Below, one piece after another: positions 42,511-51,258 of a DNA stretch of 64,000 nucleotides (position 1 is the stretch's first letter; each line of letters starts with the position of its first letter). The DNA is from Nitrospira sp. Ga0074138 (GTDB lineage Bacteria; Nitrospirota; Nitrospiria; Nitrospirales; Nitrospiraceae), in contig LNDU01000037.1 of the NCBI GenBank assembly GCA_001464735.1, forward strand, positions 1-64,000, in the 5' to 3' direction. Under the pieces are notes generated by a model that was not told the origin of the DNA, ran no database searches, and saw only the letters and a list, made by a program, of their open reading frames with translations. Made by a program: the position numbers and the translations under genes.

Positions 42511-43314
42511 TTAAATCGTGCAGGTGACGGTGTAGTCTAGACTCAGATCTTTGATCTTCGGGTTAGGTCCGCAGAGAGGGCAAGCTGGGTCTTTGGGCCT
42601 GCCGACTTTTCTGAACTTCATATCGAGCGCATCGTAGATCAATAACTTGTCGGCGATGGTTTCTCCGATGCCGAGAATTTCTTTGATCGCTTCCGAGGCC
42701 TGGAGAACTCCCATCGTACCGGCCAAAACGCCAAGCACACCGGCCTCCTGGCAATTGGGGACCAGCCCAGTCGGTGGGGGCTCGGGATAGAGGCATCGGT
42801 AGCAGGGATAGCCTTGGTGCGGCTTGATGGTCGTCAGTTGCCCTTCAAACCGAAACATGCTGGCAGAGATCAGCGTTTTCTTGGCAAAGAAACAGGCGTC
42901 GTTCACCAAGAAGCGTGTCGTAAAATTATCCGAGCCATCAAGCACGATATCGTATTGCGAGATAAGCGGGATGATATTGTCGGCATCAACCAATTGGTGA
43001 TACGCGTTGATGGTAATCTCTGGATTGATGGCCGAGAGCGTTTGCTTGCCGGACTCGACTTTTGGTTTTCCAATCGTGGCAGTCGTGTGCATGATCTGCC
43101 GTTGAAGATTCGAAAGATCGACGACATCCCCATCGACCAAGCCGATTGTCCCGATACCGGCGGCAGCGAGATAGAGCCCGGCTGGAGATCCGAGGCCACC
43201 TGCCCCAATCAACAAGACCTTCGCCCGTTTGAGCTTCAGTTGGCCCTTGCCACCCACATCCTGAAGAATAATGTGTCGGCTGTAGCGTTGAATTTCTGGT
43301 TCAGTGAGTTCCAT
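42511..43314 (-). CDS. E1-like sulfur-carrier adenylyltransferase (MoeB/ThiF)
   Basis: A 267-residue ATP-dependent activator of ubiquitin-like carrier C-termini. It shows the GAGGLGSPAGLYLAAAG nucleotide motif, DxxNLQRQ (LSNLQRQIMH), the aspartate in SDNFTTRFLVND and zinc Cys pairs CYRC and CPLC. It adenylates the carrier's terminal glycine before sulfur transfer. The nearest carrier is the GG-ending protein at 43653. A second E1-like gene lies at 45195. Confidence 0.9.
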   Translation of the reverse strand: MELTEPEIQRYSRHIILQDVGGKGQLKLKRAKVLLIGAGGLGSPAGLYLAAAGIGTIGLVDGDVVDLSNLQRQIMHTTATIGKPKVESGKQTLSAINPEITINAYHQLVDADNIIPLISQYDIVLDGSDNFTTRFLVNDACFFAKKTLISASMFRFEGQLTTIKPHQGYPCYRCLYPEPPPTGLVPNCQEAGVLGVLAGTMGVLQASEAIKEILGIGETIADKLLIYDALDMKFRKVGRPKDPACPLCGPNPKIKDLSLDYTVTCTI

Positions 43315-43317
43315 AAC

Positions 43318-43405
43318 TTGCCTCAGCTATCAGCTCTTAGCCATCAGCTTTCAGCTTCGGATTGGACTCAGAACCTGTGGGCTGACAGCTGAATGCTGAG
43401 CGCTG
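43318..43405. repeat. Short dispersed AGCTGA-type repeats
   Basis: Runs of CATCAGCTTTCAGC and CTGACAGCTGAATGCTGAG fill the 96-base gap between moeB-2 and the NIL gene. No gene. Confidence 0.6.
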
Positions 43406-43410
43406 TTCAT

Positions 43411-43650
43411 TCATTCCACTACATTCAATTCAATGGGATCGACGTTGCAGCCTTTTTTGCGCAGGCCTTCAAGTGCGCGCTCGATTTCCGCTACGTCACC
43501 TGAAAATTCGACGTCCGCCCAGCCCGTCGTGTCGCGCACATCGGCTCGTCTGACGTCGGTGACGACATTATACTCGCGGCCAATCTGATAGATGATCGGC
43601 TGCCGAATCCCCTCTTCAGGAAAGCGAATATGAAATCGCAAATGAGCCAT
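43411..43650 (-). CDS. Stand-alone NIL-domain protein
   Basis: A 79-residue protein matching the NIL ferredoxin-like regulatory fold (LRFHIRFPEEGIRQPIIYQI at the start, then GWADVEFSGDVAEIERALEGL). NIL domains occur in the methionine transporter MetN and in proteins of thiol-amino-acid synthesis. Its place between a sulfur carrier and E1 suggests a role in homocysteine or methionine formation. It follows the carrier by 2 bases. Confidence 0.7.
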   Translation of the reverse strand: MAHLRFHIRFPEEGIRQPIIYQIGREYNVVTDVRRADVRDTTGWADVEFSGDVAEIERALEGLRKKGCNVDPIELNVVE

Positions 43651-43652
43651 GA

Positions 43653-43925
43653 TTACCCTCCCGCGATCGCCGGTACGATCGAGACTTCGTCGCCGGTTTT
43701 CAAGGCGGTATCTTTGCCCTTGAGAAAACGAATGTCTTCCTCGTTGACGTAGATGTTGACGAACCGGCGCAGTTCTCCGCTGTCGTCGCAGAGGCGGGAC
43801 TTAATGCCGGGATAGGAGGCCTCAAGCGTGTTGACCAGATCGGTGATTGAACCGGCTGCGACGTCGACTTCTCCCTGGTTCTTGGTCAACGGTCTCAGCG
43901 GAGTTGGAATACGGACTTTAATCAT
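43653..43925 (-). CDS. MoaD/CysO-like sulfur carrier protein
   Basis: A 90-residue ubiquitin-like protein, MoaD/ThiS fold, ending in the functional GG (IVPAIAGG). The C-terminal thiocarboxylate is the sulfur donor. The start codon overlaps the end of thrC (ATGA), so it is coupled with that enzyme. By analogy with CysO, it could hand sulfur to a PLP enzyme acting on a phosphorylated amino acid. Confidence 0.85.
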   Translation of the reverse strand: MIKVRIPTPLRPLTKNQGEVDVAAGSITDLVNTLEASYPGIKSRLCDDSGELRRFVNIYVNEEDIRFLKGKDTALKTGDEVSIVPAIAGG

Positions 43926-45172
43926 GAATCACCACCACCATTTTTACCGAGTTTGAAGTTTTTCTCGAAGGCGACGAGACTGGGTTGAATGCGGGTCGGC
44001 CGACCAACGGCATCGATCACCGCTTCCTGCGTCTTTAACCCATTCCCCGTAATGTAAGCGACCGTCACCTCGTTTTTCTTGATGATCCCTTGCTTGACGA
44101 GCTTCTTAAGCACGCCGATCGTGACGCCGCCGGCTGTTTCCGCGAAGATGCCCTCGGTTTGGGCCAGTAGTTGGATGCCCTCTACCACTTCTTCATCCGT
44201 CACCATATCCATCGATCCGTGACTCTCAGCAGTCGCCTTAAGCGCATAGTACCCATCGGCGGGGTTGCCGATGGCAAGGGACTTGGCAATCGTCTGTGGT
44301 TTCACTGGCTTGAAGAAGTCTCGTCCCGCCTTGAATGCGGTCGAGATCGGTGAGCAGCCTTCCGCTTGGGCGCCGTTGACCTTTGTACGAACGTTGTCGA
44401 TCAGGCCCAAAGCCTTCATCTCATGCAGACCCTTCCAAATCTTGGTCAGGAGCGAGCCCGACGCCATGGGAATGACGACTTGATCCGGTGTTTTCCATCC
44501 CAGTTGTTCCACGGTCTCAAAGGCAAGGGTTTTGGAGCCTTCGGCATAGTAGGGGCGAATGTTGATGTTCACGAACGCCCAGCCATGTTCGCCCGCAATC
44601 TCGCTGCAGAGCCGGTTGACATCGTCGTAATTACCTTCAATCTCAACCACGTGGGGCTTATAGATCAGGTTGCCAAGCACTTTCGCAGCCTCAAGGTCGC
44701 CGGGGATGAAGACGTAACAGTGGAGATTGGCGGATGCCGCGTGCGCGGCGACGGAGTTCGCCAAGTTGCCGGTCGACGCGCAGGCCACCGTTTCGAAACC
44801 GAGTTCGCGCGCGCGCGTGAGGGCCACGGCGACGACGCGATCTTTGAAGGATAGGGTGGGGTGATTCACCGTATCGTTCTTGATGTAGAGCTCGTCGAGA
44901 CCAAGATACGCGCCAAGGTTTTTCGCCCGTACGAGCGGGGTGAACCCGGCATGCGGTCCGACGAAGTTCGTTCCTTCGACCGGCAGCAGGTCGAGATAGC
45001 GCCACATGCTATGTGGCCCATCCTCGATCTTCTTGCGCGAAATCGTCTTCTTGATCTCCTCGTAGTTGTACTTCACCTCAAGGGGACCGAAGCACATTTC
45101 GCAAACGTGGATGGCCTTCGTTGGATATTCTTTACCGCACTCACGGCACACCAGCGCTTTCATTTTGCTCAT
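43922..45172 (-). CDS. thrC: Threonine synthase (or PLP homologue)
   Basis: A 416-residue fold-type-II PLP enzyme. A short zinc-ribbon-like N-terminus ([14 protein letters not shown]) precedes the PLP lysine region TLSFKDR and the STGNLANS phosphate-binding loop. The normal reaction is O-phosphohomoserine to threonine. Its position, overlapping a sulfur-carrier gene and next to a NIL protein, raises the possibility that it uses O-phosphohomoserine plus thiocarboxylate to form homocysteine. That is inference only. Confidence 0.88.
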   Translation of the reverse strand: MSKMKALVCRECGKEYPTKAIHVCEMCFGPLEVKYNYEEIKKTISRKKIEDGPHSMWRYLDLLPVEGTNFVGPHAGFTPLVRAKNLGAYLGLDELYIKNDTVNHPTLSFKDRVVAVALTRARELGFETVACASTGNLANSVAAHAASANLHCYVFIPGDLEAAKVLGNLIYKPHVVEIEGNYDDVNRLCSEIAGEHGWAFVNINIRPYYAEGSKTLAFETVEQLGWKTPDQVVIPMASGSLLTKIWKGLHEMKALGLIDNVRTKVNGAQAEGCSPISTAFKAGRDFFKPVKPQTIAKSLAIGNPADGYYALKATAESHGSMDMVTDEEVVEGIQLLAQTEGIFAETAGGVTIGVLKKLVKQGIIKKNEVTVAYITGNGLKTQEAVIDAVGRPTRIQPSLVAFEKNFKLGKNGGGDS

Positions 45173-45194
45173 CGTCGCACCACCTTATCAAACT

Positions 45195-46013
45195 CTATGC
45201 AGATGGACGCATGGCGCATCCAGCATAGGGATCCCCATCGTCGAACAGCTCGGTAATCGTCGGATGTTCCCCGCAGAGGGCACAATTTTGGTTCCGGCGG
45301 ACTTTGATTTCTCGAAATTGGGTTTTGCGCGCATCGAAGTCGAGCAGGCGGTCGGTCAGTGGCCGTCCGATTCCGAGGACAAGCTTCAATGCTTCTGTGG
45401 CTTGAATTGTCCCGATAATGCCGGCCAAGACCCCGATCACTCCGGCCTCCTGGCAGGAGGCCACCAACCCAGGTGGAGGCGGGGCCTTGAACACGCAACG
45501 ATAGCACGCCGATTTCTTCGGGATGATGGTCGTGACACGTCCCTCGAATCGCAGAATGCCGCCGTGGACCAGCGGCTTGCCGGCAAAGAAACAGGCATCG
45601 TTGATGAGGAACTTGGCCGGGAAATTATCGACTCCATCGATCACGACATCATAGTCGCCAAAGATCTTGAGCGCATTGCCGGCCGTGAGCCGTTCCTCGT
45701 ACATCGAGACCGAGACGTCGGGGTTCAACGCCTGGATCTTTTCTTTGCCGGAGAGGACCTTGGGGCGACCCACGTCGGGAGTATGGTGAAGAACTTGGCG
45801 CTGCAGATTGGTGAGATCCACCACATCGCTGTCGATCAGCCCAATCGTGCCGACTCCTGCCGCGGCCAGATACAATGCGGCAGGGGAGCCAAGACCACCG
45901 GCACCGACGAGCAGAATCCTGGACTTGGCGATCTTCTTCTGGCCCTTGCCGCCGACCTCAGGCAAGAGGATATGTCGGCTGTAGCGGTTGATCTGTTCTT
46001 CGGTAAATTCCAT
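45195..46013 (-). CDS. E1-like sulfur-carrier adenylyltransferase (second copy)
   Basis: A 272-residue MoeB/ThiF-like protein, paralogue of 42511. It has GAGGLGSPAALYLAAAG, LTNLQRQVLH, the VDNFPAKFLINDACFF catalytic region and Cys pairs CYRC and CALC. The start is ATG 46013; upstream in-frame extension adds 11 residues. It lies next to cysK and 22 bases before thrC; the nearest likely partner is the GGGR carrier at 47012. Confidence 0.9.
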   Translation of the reverse strand: MEFTEEQINRYSRHILLPEVGGKGQKKIAKSRILLVGAGGLGSPAALYLAAAGVGTIGLIDSDVVDLTNLQRQVLHHTPDVGRPKVLSGKEKIQALNPDVSVSMYEERLTAGNALKIFGDYDVVIDGVDNFPAKFLINDACFFAGKPLVHGGILRFEGRVTTIIPKKSACYRCVFKAPPPPGLVASCQEAGVIGVLAGIIGTIQATEALKLVLGIGRPLTDRLLDFDARKTQFREIKVRRNQNCALCGEHPTITELFDDGDPYAGCAMRPSA

Positions 46014-46085
46014 TTTTCCAGATACCAGCCATTGGCTTTCAGCCATCAGCTCAGAGCTGACAGCTGAAAGCTGGCTGCTGTCGGC
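46014..46085. repeat. Short dispersed AGCTGA-type repeats
   Basis: TTTCAGCCATCAGCTCAGAG and CTGACAGCTGAAAGCTGGCTG occupy the gap between cysK and the second E1 gene. Same class as 33896 and 43318. Confidence 0.6.
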
Positions 46086-47015
46086 TCATATATTGAAATA
46101 TTTCTCAATACTGATATAGCGCTCGCCGGTGTCACAGAGAATGGTCACGACATTCTTGCCGGGGCCCAGTTCATCAGCGATTTTTTGGGCTGCGAACACA
46201 TTCGCGCCGGCTGAAATCCCGACCAGCAGACCTTCCTTCTTCGAGAGCTGTTTTGCGGTCTGATAGGCCTCGTCGTCCGTCACGGTGATGACGCGGTCGA
46301 GAATTTTTCTGTTGAGCACCTTAGGAATAAAGCCTGCCCCGATCCCTTGAATCTTATGGGGGCCAGGGTCTCCTCCGGACAACACGGGCGAGCCTGCCGG
46401 TTCGACGGCGATGACTTGTACCTGCGGATTTCGTTCCTTAAAGACTTCACCACATCCTGTGATGGTGCCACCAGTTCCGACGGCAGCCACAAAAGCATCG
46501 ATTCTTCCGTCGAGTGCGTCCCAGATTTCCAGTGCCGTCGTCATCTTATGCATCGCAGGGTTGGCCGGGTTCGAGAATTGATCAGGCATAAAGTACGACG
46601 GATTTTGAGCCAAGATACTTTCCGCCTCCTTAATGGACCCCTTCATACCTTCCCACGCCGGGGTTAGCACGAGTTGTGCGCCATACGACGATAGCAAGCT
46701 GGCCCGTTCCATGCTCATGCTTTCCGGCATCACGAGGATCAGCTTGTACCCACGCACGGCTGCGACCAAGGCCAGTCCGATACCTGTGTTTCCGCTGGTC
46801 GGCTCAACGATGGTTCCGCCAGGCTTGAGTGTTCCTTGACGTTCCGCCTCATTGATCATGTTGAGGCAGATTCGATCCTTGACACTGCCGCCGGGGTTAA
46901 AAAACTCAACCTTCCCGTAAATCGTCGCAGAACCGGACTTTGACAGGCGGTTCAACCGGACAAGCGGGGTCTTGCCGATCAGCTCGGTAATGTCTTTATG
47001 CAACGTGGTGCTCAC
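46086..47015 (-). CDS. cysK: Cysteine synthase (O-acetylserine sulfhydrylase type)
   Basis: A 309-residue PLP enzyme. It shows NPGGSVKDR (PLP lysine), TSGNTGIGLA, VGTGGTITG and the CysK tail GPHKIQGIGAGFIP. Reaction: O-acetylserine plus sulfide, or in CysM-type enzymes O-phosphoserine plus carrier thiocarboxylate. GTG start at 47015 overlaps the stop of the carrier at 47012 (GTGA); the Shine-Dalgarno GGGAGGGGG coincides with the carrier's Gly codons. Its co-operonic partners suggest carrier-fed sulfur. Confidence 0.9.
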   Translation of the reverse strand: MSTTLHKDITELIGKTPLVRLNRLSKSGSATIYGKVEFFNPGGSVKDRICLNMINEAERQGTLKPGGTIVEPTSGNTGIGLALVAAVRGYKLILVMPESMSMERASLLSSYGAQLVLTPAWEGMKGSIKEAESILAQNPSYFMPDQFSNPANPAMHKMTTALEIWDALDGRIDAFVAAVGTGGTITGCGEVFKERNPQVQVIAVEPAGSPVLSGGDPGPHKIQGIGAGFIPKVLNRKILDRVITVTDDEAYQTAKQLSKKEGLLVGISAGANVFAAQKIADELGPGKNVVTILCDTGERYISIEKYFNI

Positions 47016-47224
47016 CGACCCCCTCCCATATAAAAGAGGAACTCCACGTGATCTCCTTCGTTGAGGTGGGTCGTGGCAAGGTGGTCACGATCCAACACCT
47101 TGTCGTTGACCTCGACGGCGACCATCTGCGGCTCGATGTTTTTTGTCTTGAGCAAATCGAGGACGGTTCCGTTCTGGACCTCCTCAGGCTTTCCATTGAT
47201 CTTGACCTGCACGGATTCTCCCAA
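47012..47224 (-). CDS. ThiS/CysO-like sulfur carrier ending in GGGR
   Basis: A 70-residue ubiquitin-like sulfur carrier (ThiS fold: VQVKINGKPEEV, VAVEVNDKV, LNEGDHVEFLFYMGGG). It ends in GGGR, one Arg beyond the GG that must be C-terminal for adenylation. A protease must therefore remove Arg, as QbsD does for QbsE and HcyD does for HcyS. The JAMM protease at 42000 in the same operon is the candidate. It is the first gene of the eight-gene operon. Confidence 0.8.
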   Translation of the reverse strand: MGESVQVKINGKPEEVQNGTVLDLLKTKNIEPQMVAVEVNDKVLDRDHLATTHLNEGDHVEFLFYMGGGR

Positions 47225-47419
47225 GTTGGCTTAGAGATTAAAGAATTTTGAAGCTAGCAAAGGCATGCGCTGCTTGTCAAGGCTACGTCATCCACCTTGA
47301 GAGACACGAATGCTGAATAGGATTCATGTTCAACTTTATTTGGTGAGAAGGGGAGAGATTCTCGGAAGGGGGTTGCTTGACTTTGATCCGACTCGTCGCC
47401 ACTATGCCGCCTGCAAGTT

Positions 47420-47797
47420 ATGTGGAAAAAGAACTTCCTCTTTCGCGCGGCTGAATCGACTCCGCTCACCGAGTCCGAAAATGAGCTCTTCCATGATACT
47501 GAGCCGGCACTGGACAGTGCAGGTCTGGTTCTGGACAAGTTTCTCTCGGTGTGGGTACAGGGCGAAGGGACGGAAGAGAAGCCGTCGATCTTTACGAGTC
47601 TGTATGTCCGCACCGCGATGTTGGATGTGAAGAAGCGCGTCAGTCTCCTTCAGCCGCTTCAAGGGCGGACTCATCAGATCAAGCAACTACTCACACGGGA
47701 GCAGAAACAGTTTCTCCGACAGTGGCTTCAGGTGCATGCTCCGCAGGCCTGGGAGTCGTCAGACGACCAATTCCGCGACCTCTTCGAACTGGAATGA
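47420..47797 (+). CDS. Hypothetical cytoplasmic protein
   Basis: A 125-residue protein rich in charged and Gln residues (LLTREQKQFLRQWLQVHA near 90-107). No signal, no membrane segment, no recognised domain. Its stop overlaps the start of the PLD gene (ATGA), so they are coupled. Confidence 0.5.
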   Translation: MWKKNFLFRAAESTPLTESENELFHDTEPALDSAGLVLDKFLSVWVQGEGTEEKPSIFTSLYVRTAMLDVKKRVSLLQPLQGRTHQIKQLLTREQKQFLRQWLQVHAPQAWESSDDQFRDLFELE

Positions 47798-48357
47798 TCC
47801 GGCCTTCACCGTTCCACTCATCCATGCGGTGCTGCCGAGGAGGCATCCTCTGGCTGCTTGCCGCAGTTCTGCTTGGACCAAGCTGGGCGGCCTCAGCCGC
47901 ATCGATCGAAGTCTGGTATGGCCCGGAGGATAGGCCGCTCGAACACCTCGTACGGATCTATGACCGTGCCGAACGATACATTTTTGTGGCCGTGTATGGC
48001 GTCACGTCGCCGCTCACGGTGAAAGCGCTGGTTGAGGCGAAAAGGCGTGGTGTAGATGTTCGTCTCCTCACCGATCGGGAACGTCTCAACGATCCGAAGC
48101 AACGAACAGCGCTCTCGGCGTTGCGCGAAGCAGGGATTCCGATCAAGATTAATCAACATGACGGCCTCATGCATTTGAAACAGGCGGTGATCGACGACGA
48201 GATCAATACCACGGGGTCCATGAATCAGACGACCAGTGGAAATCGCTACAATGATGAGCGGTTGGATATCATCAGGGACCATGCGATTACGGTCAAAGCA
48301 CGGGAAAAGTTTCTTTCGCTCTGGAAAGATCACGAGCGATTCCAGGAGTGGAAATAG
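47794..48357 (+). CDS. Exported phospholipase-D-like nuclease
   Basis: A 187-residue PLD-superfamily protein. A signal segment (residues 17-34) is followed by the single-HKD layout of the Nuc-type nucleases: VAVYGVTSP, then H-x-K at LMHLKQAVIDD with TGSMNQTTSG. Such proteins are periplasmic nucleases acting as dimers. Start ATG 47794, overlapping the previous stop. Confidence 0.78.
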   Translation: MIRPSPFHSSMRCCRGGILWLLAAVLLGPSWAASAASIEVWYGPEDRPLEHLVRIYDRAERYIFVAVYGVTSPLTVKALVEAKRRGVDVRLLTDRERLNDPKQRTALSALREAGIPIKINQHDGLMHLKQAVIDDEINTTGSMNQTTSGNRYNDERLDIIRDHAITVKAREKFLSLWKDHERFQEWK

Positions 48358-48416
48358 GAGGAATGTTGAGGGTAAGGTGGTCATGCATCTCCATGGGTGA
48401 GAATAGCTGAGGAATA

Positions 48417-49688
48417 ATGGTCGAAGAAACCGACATTGCCGTCGTTGGGGCCGGTGGAGGCGGGGCTGTGCTGGCCCTTGCACTGGCCCAGAAGGGGATC
48501 AACACGATCGTCTTCGAGCAGGCACCGGGACCACCGCAGGGACTGCGCGGAGAGATCCTGCAGCCGAACGGACAGCAAGTACTTGATCGGTTGGGGCTTC
48601 TAAGTCAGTTGCCGGTCAAGTCTACCCGTACGGTGCATAAGTTTCATTTTTGCCGTGTTGGCGGCGAGCGGCTGTGCACGGTGGACTATGGCGAACTGCC
48701 TCCCCCGTACAATCAAGCCGTGGTCACACTGCCGAATGTGGCGCACCATGCGATTCTGAGTGCGATCGAGGGCGAATCCTCCGTCTCGTTGCGCTATCGA
48801 TCAGCCTTCACGGGTTTGCTTCGAGAGAACGGTCGAGTTGTGGGGCTGACGGCCAAGCAAGGAGAAGACCACGTGACGGTGAAGGCCAAGGTGGTCGTCG
48901 GGGCCGATGGAGCATTTTCAAAAGTTCGAGAGGCCTTGCAGATTCCGGCCGATCTTCATCTATATCCGCAAGGATATTTGATCGCCCTGTTGGATGCGGC
49001 GATTCCTCTGGGAGAGGCGAAGTACTTTGTCGGCAAGCGAACGATCCTTGGTATGTTTCCCGCCGCTGGGGATAAGGTGTATGCGTTCTACATGATCAAG
49101 GCTGGTTCATATGAGAGCGTGAAAGAACGAGGCATCGCGGCGCTACAAGAAGCCTGGATCGCGATTGATCCGTCCAGTAAGCTGATATTTCGAACGTTGA
49201 CTGATTGGAAGCAAACCGCCTTTATGCCGACCGGGCGTGTCCGCACGCCGACGTGGGTGGCCGACGGAGCGGTGCTGCTCGGGGATGCGGCGCATGCGAT
49301 GAACCCGCATGCCTCTCAAGGCCGTATGCAGGCGATGGTGGATGCCATGACACTGGCTGACCTTCTGCCTGAGTGTCTGGCGACGAATGAGTACTCTGCT
49401 GAAAAGCTGAGGACCTACGAAACCGCGCGCCGACCTCAGGTCACCATGTTGCAGAAGTTGGCTGATGAACAGGTGCTGTTCTGGAATACAGCGAATCCGA
49501 TCATTGGCTTTCTCCGAGACCGCGTTTTCAGTACATTGGACCGCAATGCACGACTCCGTTATCGTGTCTTGTCGACAACAGCTGGACTCCGCAAGGAACC
49601 TCCATTTGGCATGATGGATCGCCTGATGGCAGCGGGATTGGTGCCGGATCCTTGGGCTCGTGACATGTCAGCGGAAGGCGTTCGATAA
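48417..49688 (+). CDS. FAD-dependent monooxygenase (UbiH/group A type)
   Basis: A 423-residue flavoprotein: GxGxxG as VVGAGGGGAVLALALAQKG, the DG motif VGADGAFSKVR near 159-169, and the GD motif AVLLGDAAHAMNPHASQG. These enzymes hydroxylate aromatic or isoprenoid substrates or reduce geranylgeranyl chains. The substrate is unclear. It is followed within 5 bases by the nucleotidyltransferase-like gene. Confidence 0.85.
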   Translation: MVEETDIAVVGAGGGGAVLALALAQKGINTIVFEQAPGPPQGLRGEILQPNGQQVLDRLGLLSQLPVKSTRTVHKFHFCRVGGERLCTVDYGELPPPYNQAVVTLPNVAHHAILSAIEGESSVSLRYRSAFTGLLRENGRVVGLTAKQGEDHVTVKAKVVVGADGAFSKVREALQIPADLHLYPQGYLIALLDAAIPLGEAKYFVGKRTILGMFPAAGDKVYAFYMIKAGSYESVKERGIAALQEAWIAIDPSSKLIFRTLTDWKQTAFMPTGRVRTPTWVADGAVLLGDAAHAMNPHASQGRMQAMVDAMTLADLLPECLATNEYSAEKLRTYETARRPQVTMLQKLADEQVLFWNTANPIIGFLRDRVFSTLDRNARLRYRVLSTTAGLRKEPPFGMMDRLMAAGLVPDPWARDMSAEGVR

Positions 49689-49692
49689 CATC

Positions 49693-50445
49693 ATGTCTCC
49701 GATAGGCTGGACGATCGACGGCTTGCCGGAGGAGACACACACACTCCTCAAGGCCTATGTGAAGGATGTGGAGAAAGCCTATGGAGGTGAGTTGGGAGGA
49801 ATTCTGCTATACGGCAGTGCCGTGCGAGGAGAATTCTTGCCGGGCCGCTCCAATCTTAATCTGCTGTTGGTGCTGTCGTCCTATGACCTCTCGGTACTGA
49901 AAAAGTATGACAGTCTTCACAAGCGCTGGAGCAAGGAGCAGGTCGTCGTCCCTCTCTTTCTCACAGTCGACGACCTACAAGCCGCTTCATTCGCCTTTCC
50001 GCTCGAATACCAAGACATCCACGAATGCCATCGACTGCTGTGGGGGCAAGATCCCTTCGTTGGCCTAAAAATCGACTCTCGCTACTTGGCCGTTGAAGTG
50101 TTGCAGGGCTTACGAGGAAATCTTCTCCGTCTTCGCCAGCGTCTGGTGGAAGGACGAAGTACCGAAGAAGCGATGACCATCCTCTTGTCGCTTTCTATTA
50201 CCGGACTCCTGCCGGTACTGCGCGGTCTCCAGCGATTGCTGAAGCGTCCTGTACTTTCGCACGGGGAGCCACTGTTGCAGGACCTCGAATCTCATCTTCA
50301 GGTTGATCTCACCGGCCTTCGCGATGCGCTTTTACTTAAGCGAGGGCAGATTTCTCCCGGACAGAAAGAGATTCCGCGGCTCATGCATCGATATCTCGGG
50401 AGCCTGACTCGGCTTGTCACGACCGCAGAAGCACGGATCACGTGA
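49693..50445 (+). CDS. Nucleotidyltransferase-fold protein lacking catalytic Asp pair
   Basis: A 250-residue protein. The N-terminal NTase fold has LLYGSAVRGEFLPGRSNLNLLLV; an active GS-x10-SDxDL motif would have two Asp where here SNLNL has two Asn, so transfer activity is doubtful. The rest is helical with Leu-rich stretches. Start ATG 49693. Its stop overlaps the next GTG (GTGA). Possibly a pseudoenzyme partner of a neighbouring protein. Confidence 0.6.
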   Translation: MSPIGWTIDGLPEETHTLLKAYVKDVEKAYGGELGGILLYGSAVRGEFLPGRSNLNLLLVLSSYDLSVLKKYDSLHKRWSKEQVVVPLFLTVDDLQAASFAFPLEYQDIHECHRLLWGQDPFVGLKIDSRYLAVEVLQGLRGNLLRLRQRLVEGRSTEEAMTILLSLSITGLLPVLRGLQRLLKRPVLSHGEPLLQDLESHLQVDLTGLRDALLLKRGQISPGQKEIPRLMHRYLGSLTRLVTTAEARIT

Positions 50446-51197
50446 TCGCAGATCGACTGAATCAGCGCTGGATCGGGATAGGTTGGCTGAGCCTGCTGCT
50501 CGTACTGTCGGCGGTTGATGCCCAAGCCTCGTTGTATGATCGGCCCAAAGAACGTGTGCCTCTTCCTAGCCCAATCGGGTATGTCAGCGACCATGCACAC
50601 GTGATGGAGCCGGAGTGGAAGGACCGCATCCGGTCTGTCTGTATCGATCTTGAGAAAAAAAGCGGCGTGGAAATGGTGATTGTGACGGTGCCCAGCATCA
50701 AACCCTATCCGTCGGCCAAGCACTATGCGGATGCGCTGTATGAAAAGTGGCAAATCGGCTCGACGCAGCAGGAACATGGGCTGATGGTGTTGGTGGCCGT
50801 GCAAGAGCGGCAGGCGGCGATGGCGTTGGGCCGCCAAATGTTTCCGGTCATCACCTCGGACGTGAGGAACGAGGTCAGTCGTCTGTATTTGCAACCTGCG
50901 ATCGAACGAGGACATTTCGGGGAAGGGCTGTATCGCACAGCGGTTGCGCTGGCGACTCCGGCGCAAGAGGTGAGGTCCACTCCTCCATCCAGGCCTCGGA
51001 TTAAGGGGCTCGGGGTCTGGATTACGCTTGGCACCACTGCGGCGATCGTTTCGTTTTTCTGGTGGATGAGTCGGCCGGACTTACGGCACCCCTATCGGCG
51101 TATCCAAAAAGGGGAATATTGGGGAACCGGCCAAGGCGGGTTCGGGGGCAACTGGGGTGGATTTGGCGGCGGCACGAGCGGAGAGGGGTATCGATAA
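50442..51197 (+). CDS. TPM-domain exported protein
   Basis: A 251-residue TPM (YgcG/TLP18.3) family protein. The signal segment (residues 12-29) precedes the TPM domain (DHAHVMEPEWKDRI, VEMVIVTVPSI, GLMVLVAVQERQAAMALG). A transmembrane segment (187-207) and a Gly/Trp-rich C-terminal tail follow. These proteins act at membranes in stress or photosystem repair in other lineages. GTG start, coupled to the upstream gene. Confidence 0.75.
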   Translation: MIADRLNQRWIGIGWLSLLLVLSAVDAQASLYDRPKERVPLPSPIGYVSDHAHVMEPEWKDRIRSVCIDLEKKSGVEMVIVTVPSIKPYPSAKHYADALYEKWQIGSTQQEHGLMVLVAVQERQAAMALGRQMFPVITSDVRNEVSRLYLQPAIERGHFGEGLYRTAVALATPAQEVRSTPPSRPRIKGLGVWITLGTTAAIVSFFWWMSRPDLRHPYRRIQKGEYWGTGQGGFGGNWGGFGGGTSGEGYR

Positions 51198-51258
51198 CAT
51201 CCACATCATCGCCGGGTTCCAATTCTCCAAACCAGTAACTGTAATAGGAGACCCACTC

